Positions 61,354-64,000 of a DNA stretch of 64,000 nt are shown here, piece by piece. The stretch spans positions 1 through 64,000 of the forward strand of contig SFDT01000022.1 in assembly GCA_004558115.1 (NCBI GenBank). The letters are read 5' to 3'. Below the pieces are notes generated by a model, which was given only the letters and a program-made list of their open reading frames with translations, was not told where the DNA came from and searched no databases. The position numbers and the translations under genes are program-made. Within the stretch, counting starts at the first letter, position 1. Each line of letters starts with the position of its first letter. This stretch comes from Clostridiales bacterium. Lineage in GTDB: Bacteria; Bacillota; Clostridia; Oscillospirales; Oscillospiraceae.

Positions 61354-61806
61354 TCACAGCATTTCTTTGATCTCCTCGCAGAACTCTGCGGCGGAATCCG
61401 TATCCCGCATCACCAAAAACGCGGTGTCGTCTCCCGCCAGGGAGCCTACCAGGAAGTTGAACTCCATGTTGTCCAACGCCGCGCAGGCGGCGCTGGCCAA
61501 GCCCGGCATGGTCTTGATGACCACGATGTTCTGGGCGTAGTCGATGCTGGTGATGCTCTCCCGGAAGATGGTCCGCAGCTTTTCGGCGAAATTCAGCTTT
61601 GTCCGGTTGCCGGACACGGCGTACTTGTACACGCCCTGCCCCACCGGCTCCTTCACCAGGTGCATCTGCTTGATGTCCCGGGAAATGGTGGCCTGGGTGC
61701 TGCTGATGCCCCGCGCCTGGAGCCGGGAGAGCAGCTGCTCCTGTGTCTCGATATTCTCCTGGGAAATGATCTCCAGGATCATGTTTTGACGGTCATTTTT
61801 CATCAT
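61354..61806 (-). CDS. argR: Arginine repressor ArgR
   Basis: A 150-residue hexameric arginine-responsive regulator (AhrC-like). The winged helix is at 1-70 (ISSTQATISRDIKQMHLVK). The C-terminal arginine-binding part has TMPGLASAACAALD and AGDDTAFLVMRD. The start is ATG 61806 behind GGGAGGG; ATG 61803 is next to it. It overlaps the end of nadK by 14 bp. Confidence 0.95.
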   Translation of the reverse strand: MMKNDRQNMILEIISQENIETQEQLLSRLQARGISSTQATISRDIKQMHLVKEPVGQGVYKYAVSGNRTKLNFAEKLRTIFRESITSIDYAQNIVVIKTMPGLASAACAALDNMEFNFLVGSLAGDDTAFLVMRDTDSAAEFCEEIKEML

Positions 61807-62677
61807 GGAACCCTCCCGGCAGCATTTTTTGGGCGAATATCTCGCAGAAGCTCTTCTCCGACAGGCGGACCAGCTTCGTGGTGTATTTGGATTTGCGGAC
61901 CAGCACCTGGTCATCAGATCTCAGGGCAAAGCCACGGCTCTCGTCCACGAACAGGTACACCGGTTTCCGGCCGTTGCGCTCCAGTCCGATGGTGAGGGTG
62001 TGCTCCGGCGAGAGCACATAAGAGGAAAAGCGCATGTTGTGGATGCAGATGGGGCACACCACCATGGTCTGGGCCACCGGCTCCACCACGGGGCCGCCGG
62101 CGGAGAGAGAGTAAGCCGTGGAGCCTGTGGGGGTGGCGATGATGACGCCGTCACCGGCAATGTCCGCCAGGTGCCGGCCATCGGAGTCAATCTTCAGGTG
62201 GATGACATGGGAGATGGGACCCTCCCGGATGACGGCCTCGTTGAGGCCCAGGTTTGTGTAGACCTGCCTGCCCTCCCGGATGACGGACACGTCCAGCATC
62301 ATCCGCTGCTCCAGCTCAAAGTCCCAGCTCTCCAGCTTCCGCAGCAGCTCCAGTTCCCCGGCCTCCAGCTCCGCGATGAAGCCCAGGCCCCCCATGTTGA
62401 CTCCCAGCACGGGGATCTTGTTCAGGGCCGCCAGCTTGGCCAGGTGCAAAATGGTGCCGTCCCCGCCGAAGGTCAGCAGCAGGTCCGCGGACCGCAGCTC
62501 CGCCTGCAAAGGCCGCACGTCAAAGTCCGCGAAGGCCCCGTCCCGCTGGTCCCGGAAGGGAGAGCACACCACGGTGCGGAAGCCGATCTCGTGGAGGAGC
62601 TTCTGGGCTGCCTTCGTGGCCGCCATCCCCCGGTCCCGGCTGGGGTTGGGACAGAGGATGATCTTCTTCGGATTCAT
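61793..62677 (-). CDS. nadK: NAD kinase
   Basis: Phosphorylates NAD to NADP. The 294 residues hold the GGDGT motif (TFGGDGTILHLA), the GFL segment VNMGGLGFIAEL, NEAVI and TPTGSTAYSLSAGGPVV. ATG 62677 follows GAGAGGGGAGCG and overlaps the tlyA stop by 4 bp. Confidence 0.96.
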   Translation of the reverse strand: MNPKKIILCPNPSRDRGMAATKAAQKLLHEIGFRTVVCSPFRDQRDGAFADFDVRPLQAELRSADLLLTFGGDGTILHLAKLAALNKIPVLGVNMGGLGFIAELEAGELELLRKLESWDFELEQRMMLDVSVIREGRQVYTNLGLNEAVIREGPISHVIHLKIDSDGRHLADIAGDGVIIATPTGSTAYSLSAGGPVVEPVAQTMVVCPICIHNMRFSSYVLSPEHTLTIGLERNGRKPVYLFVDESRGFALRSDDQVLVRKSKYTTKLVRLSEKSFCEIFAQKMLPGGFHDEK

Positions 62678-63498
62678 AGGCCGCTCCCCTCTCCGTGTTC
62701 TTTCAGCGTCTCATGAGACTCTGCCACCAGGGCCTTCAGGTCAAAGGCGCGCTGCTGCCAGTCTCCCTTCTCCAGATACCCCAGGTACTCGATGTTGCCC
62801 TCGGGTCCCCGGATGGGCGAATACGTCAGGCCAAGGACTGTAAAGCCGGATTCCTTTGCATGTTCCAGGAAGTGCTCCAGCACCTCCAGGTGGACGGCCG
62901 GGTCCCGGACCACACCTTTTTTGCCCACCTTTTCCTTGCCGGCCTCAAACTGGGGCTTCACCAGGCAGGCCACATGGCCCCCCTGCCGCAGCAGGCCGCA
63001 AAGAGGCGGCAGGATGAGCTTCAACGAGATGAAGCTCACATCCACGGAGGCGAAATCCAGCTCCTCCGGAATTTGCTCATGGGTCAGGTAGCGGGCGTTG
63101 GTACGCTCCATGCACACCACCCGCTCGTCGCTGCGGAGGCTCCAGGCCAGCTGGCCGTAGCCCACATCCACGGCGTACACCTTCCGGGCGCCGTTTTGCA
63201 GCATACAGTCGGTAAAGCCGCCGGTGGAAGCGCCGATATCGCCGCAGACGGCGTCACGGAGGTCGATGGGAAAGGAGGCCATGGCCTTTTCCAGCTTCAG
63301 CCCGCCCCGGCTGACGTATTTCAGGGCGTTGCCCCGGACCTCGATCTCCGCGTCATTGGGGACGGCGGTGCCGGGCTTGTCCACCCGCTGGCCCTTGACG
63401 AACACCAGGCCGCTCATGATGGTGGCCTGGGCCTTCTGGCGGCTTTCCTGGAGCCCCCGCTCCACCAGCAGCACATCCAGCCGTGTTTTATTGCTCAT
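62674..63498 (-). CDS. tlyA: TlyA family rRNA 2'-O-methyltransferase
   Basis: A 274-residue protein. An N-terminal S4 domain (RLDVLLVERGLQESRQKAQA) precedes an FtsJ-like methyltransferase domain with the SAM motif GDIGASTGGFTD and the catalytic Lys in CLVKPQFEAG. Mycobacterial TlyA methylates 16S and 23S rRNA; in Firmicutes (YqxC) the target is less certain. ATG 63498 has GGAGGAACG; it overlaps the dxs stop by 11 bp. Confidence 0.93.
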   Translation of the reverse strand: MSNKTRLDVLLVERGLQESRQKAQATIMSGLVFVKGQRVDKPGTAVPNDAEIEVRGNALKYVSRGGLKLEKAMASFPIDLRDAVCGDIGASTGGFTDCMLQNGARKVYAVDVGYGQLAWSLRSDERVVCMERTNARYLTHEQIPEELDFASVDVSFISLKLILPPLCGLLRQGGHVACLVKPQFEAGKEKVGKKGVVRDPAVHLEVLEHFLEHAKESGFTVLGLTYSPIRGPEGNIEYLGYLEKGDWQQRAFDLKALVAESHETLKEHGEGSGL

Positions 63499-64000
63499 GT
63501 CGTTCCTCCTCCACGGCTTTGGCAATGCCCTCCGCGTCCAGGCCGAAGCTGTGCTCCAGCTCCGCCACGCTGCCCTCGGGGGCATAGGTCTTGCCGAGAT
63601 TGCGCAAAATGAGTTTTTTGGGCGCCATGCCCCGCTCCGCCAGCTTGGCGGCCAGGCGCTGGCCCACGCAACCGGCGCCGAAGGAATCCTCCACCACCAG
63701 CAGCGTGTCCGTATGTCCGAAGCACCCTTCCATGTCCCCGATCTCCAGGGGAGAGATGCGGTTGAGCTTCACCACTTCCGCGCTGATGCCCTTTTTCTCC
63801 AGCAGCTCCGCCGCCGCCAGGGCGTGGTTGATGAGGACGCCGTAGGCGGCAATGGTCACGTCGGTGCCCGGCCGCAGGCAGACGGCGGCCTTTCCCGCCG
63901 TATCTGCCCGGAAGGCCCCCTCCCCACCCCGGGGATAGCGGACGGCCACGGGGCCGGGAATATCAAACAAAGCCTGACGGAGCATGGTCCGCAGCTCCGC
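63488..64000 (-). CDS. dxs: 1-deoxy-D-xylulose-5-phosphate synthase, C-terminal part
   Basis: The visible 170 residues are the end of Dxs, the first enzyme of the MEP isoprenoid pathway. They comprise the end of the pyrimidine-binding domain (AVRYPRGGEGAF) and the transketolase C-terminal domain (TIAAYGVLINHAL, VVEDSFGAGCVGQRL). The frame stays open to the window edge and the start lies outside. Downstream tlyA is coupled by overlap. Confidence 0.93.
   Translation of the reverse strand, partial: AELRTMLRQALFDIPGPVAVRYPRGGEGAFRADTAGKAAVCLRPGTDVTIAAYGVLINHALAAAELLEKKGISAEVVKLNRISPLEIGDMEGCFGHTDTLLVVEDSFGAGCVGQRLAAKLAERGMAPKKLILRNLGKTYAPEGSVAELEHSFGLDAEGIAKAVEEERHEQ

Overview
The window comes from a spore-forming, Gram-positive, GC-rich member of the Clostridia. 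Its gene content and codon use fit an Oscillospiraceae gut anaerobe related to Oscillibacter, Flavonifractor or Lawsonibacter, although the genus is inference. The supporting evidence is a large set of sporulation genes (cwlD, cotJ, yunB, sigH, spoIIM, a SpoIID-like protein), Firmicutes-type Shine-Dalgarno sites, a tyrosyl T-box leader, a class A RNase P RNA and a pyrophosphate-dependent phosphofructokinase.

Layout: 0.1-2.7 kb carries divergent pfp and fba (glycolysis). 2.8-6.2 kb carries an amidase-domain protein, an SLH/GH18 envelope protein and a Xer-type integrase. 6.3-7.1 kb is an AT-rich scar with a broken DUF2726 gene. 7.0-9.1 kb is radA-cwlD. 9.3-24.5 kb is the spore-coat operon cotJ, whose cotJC gene is interrupted. 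24.6-31.4 kb carries mutT, a hydrolase, mscS, tenA, ligA, yunB and murD. 31.6-32.0 kb is rnpB. 32.1-46.2 kb is housekeeping and regulation (yebC, nif3, trmK, sigH, glmM, ruvCAB, yaaA, an ECF sigma/anti-sigma pair, xerD, spoIIM). 46.5-52.9 kb is yajC-tgt-queA with a CDF metal exporter behind a NiCo riboswitch and a SpoIID-like gene. 53.1-55.2 kb is asd-dapA. 56-64 kb is an ABC-F ATPase, T-box-tyrS, and a recN-argR-nadK-tlyA-dxs operon cut by the window edge.

The most interesting feature is the cotJC interruption. The manganese-catalase-like coat gene cotJC is split into a 5' part (from 9775) and a 3' part (ending 24521) by 14,150 bp bounded by direct copies of GCAGCAGA at 10174 and 24324. Joining the two copies restores an in-frame 198-codon cotJC. 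The split falls in the codon for a predicted metal-ligand glutamate (residue 136). A third copy of the core at 14947 divides the insert into two tandem pieces. Element A (4.77 kb) carries a large serine recombinase, a translationally coupled 43-aa ORF, two nucleoside hydrolases and a ribokinase. Element B (9.38 kb) carries a complete type I-C CRISPR-Cas locus with 20 repeats and no recombinase of its own. When the ends of either piece are joined in silico, the junction forms a dyad centred on the same GA dinucleotide, as expected for serine-recombinase attP sites. A motif CATAGNNTG lies upstream of the recombinase operon and also upstream of cotJ, yunB and spoIIM, hinting at shared mother-cell (sigma-E-like) control. 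I infer a skin-like, developmentally excised element that houses a CRISPR-Cas system inside a spore gene. This reading is testable but unproven from sequence alone.
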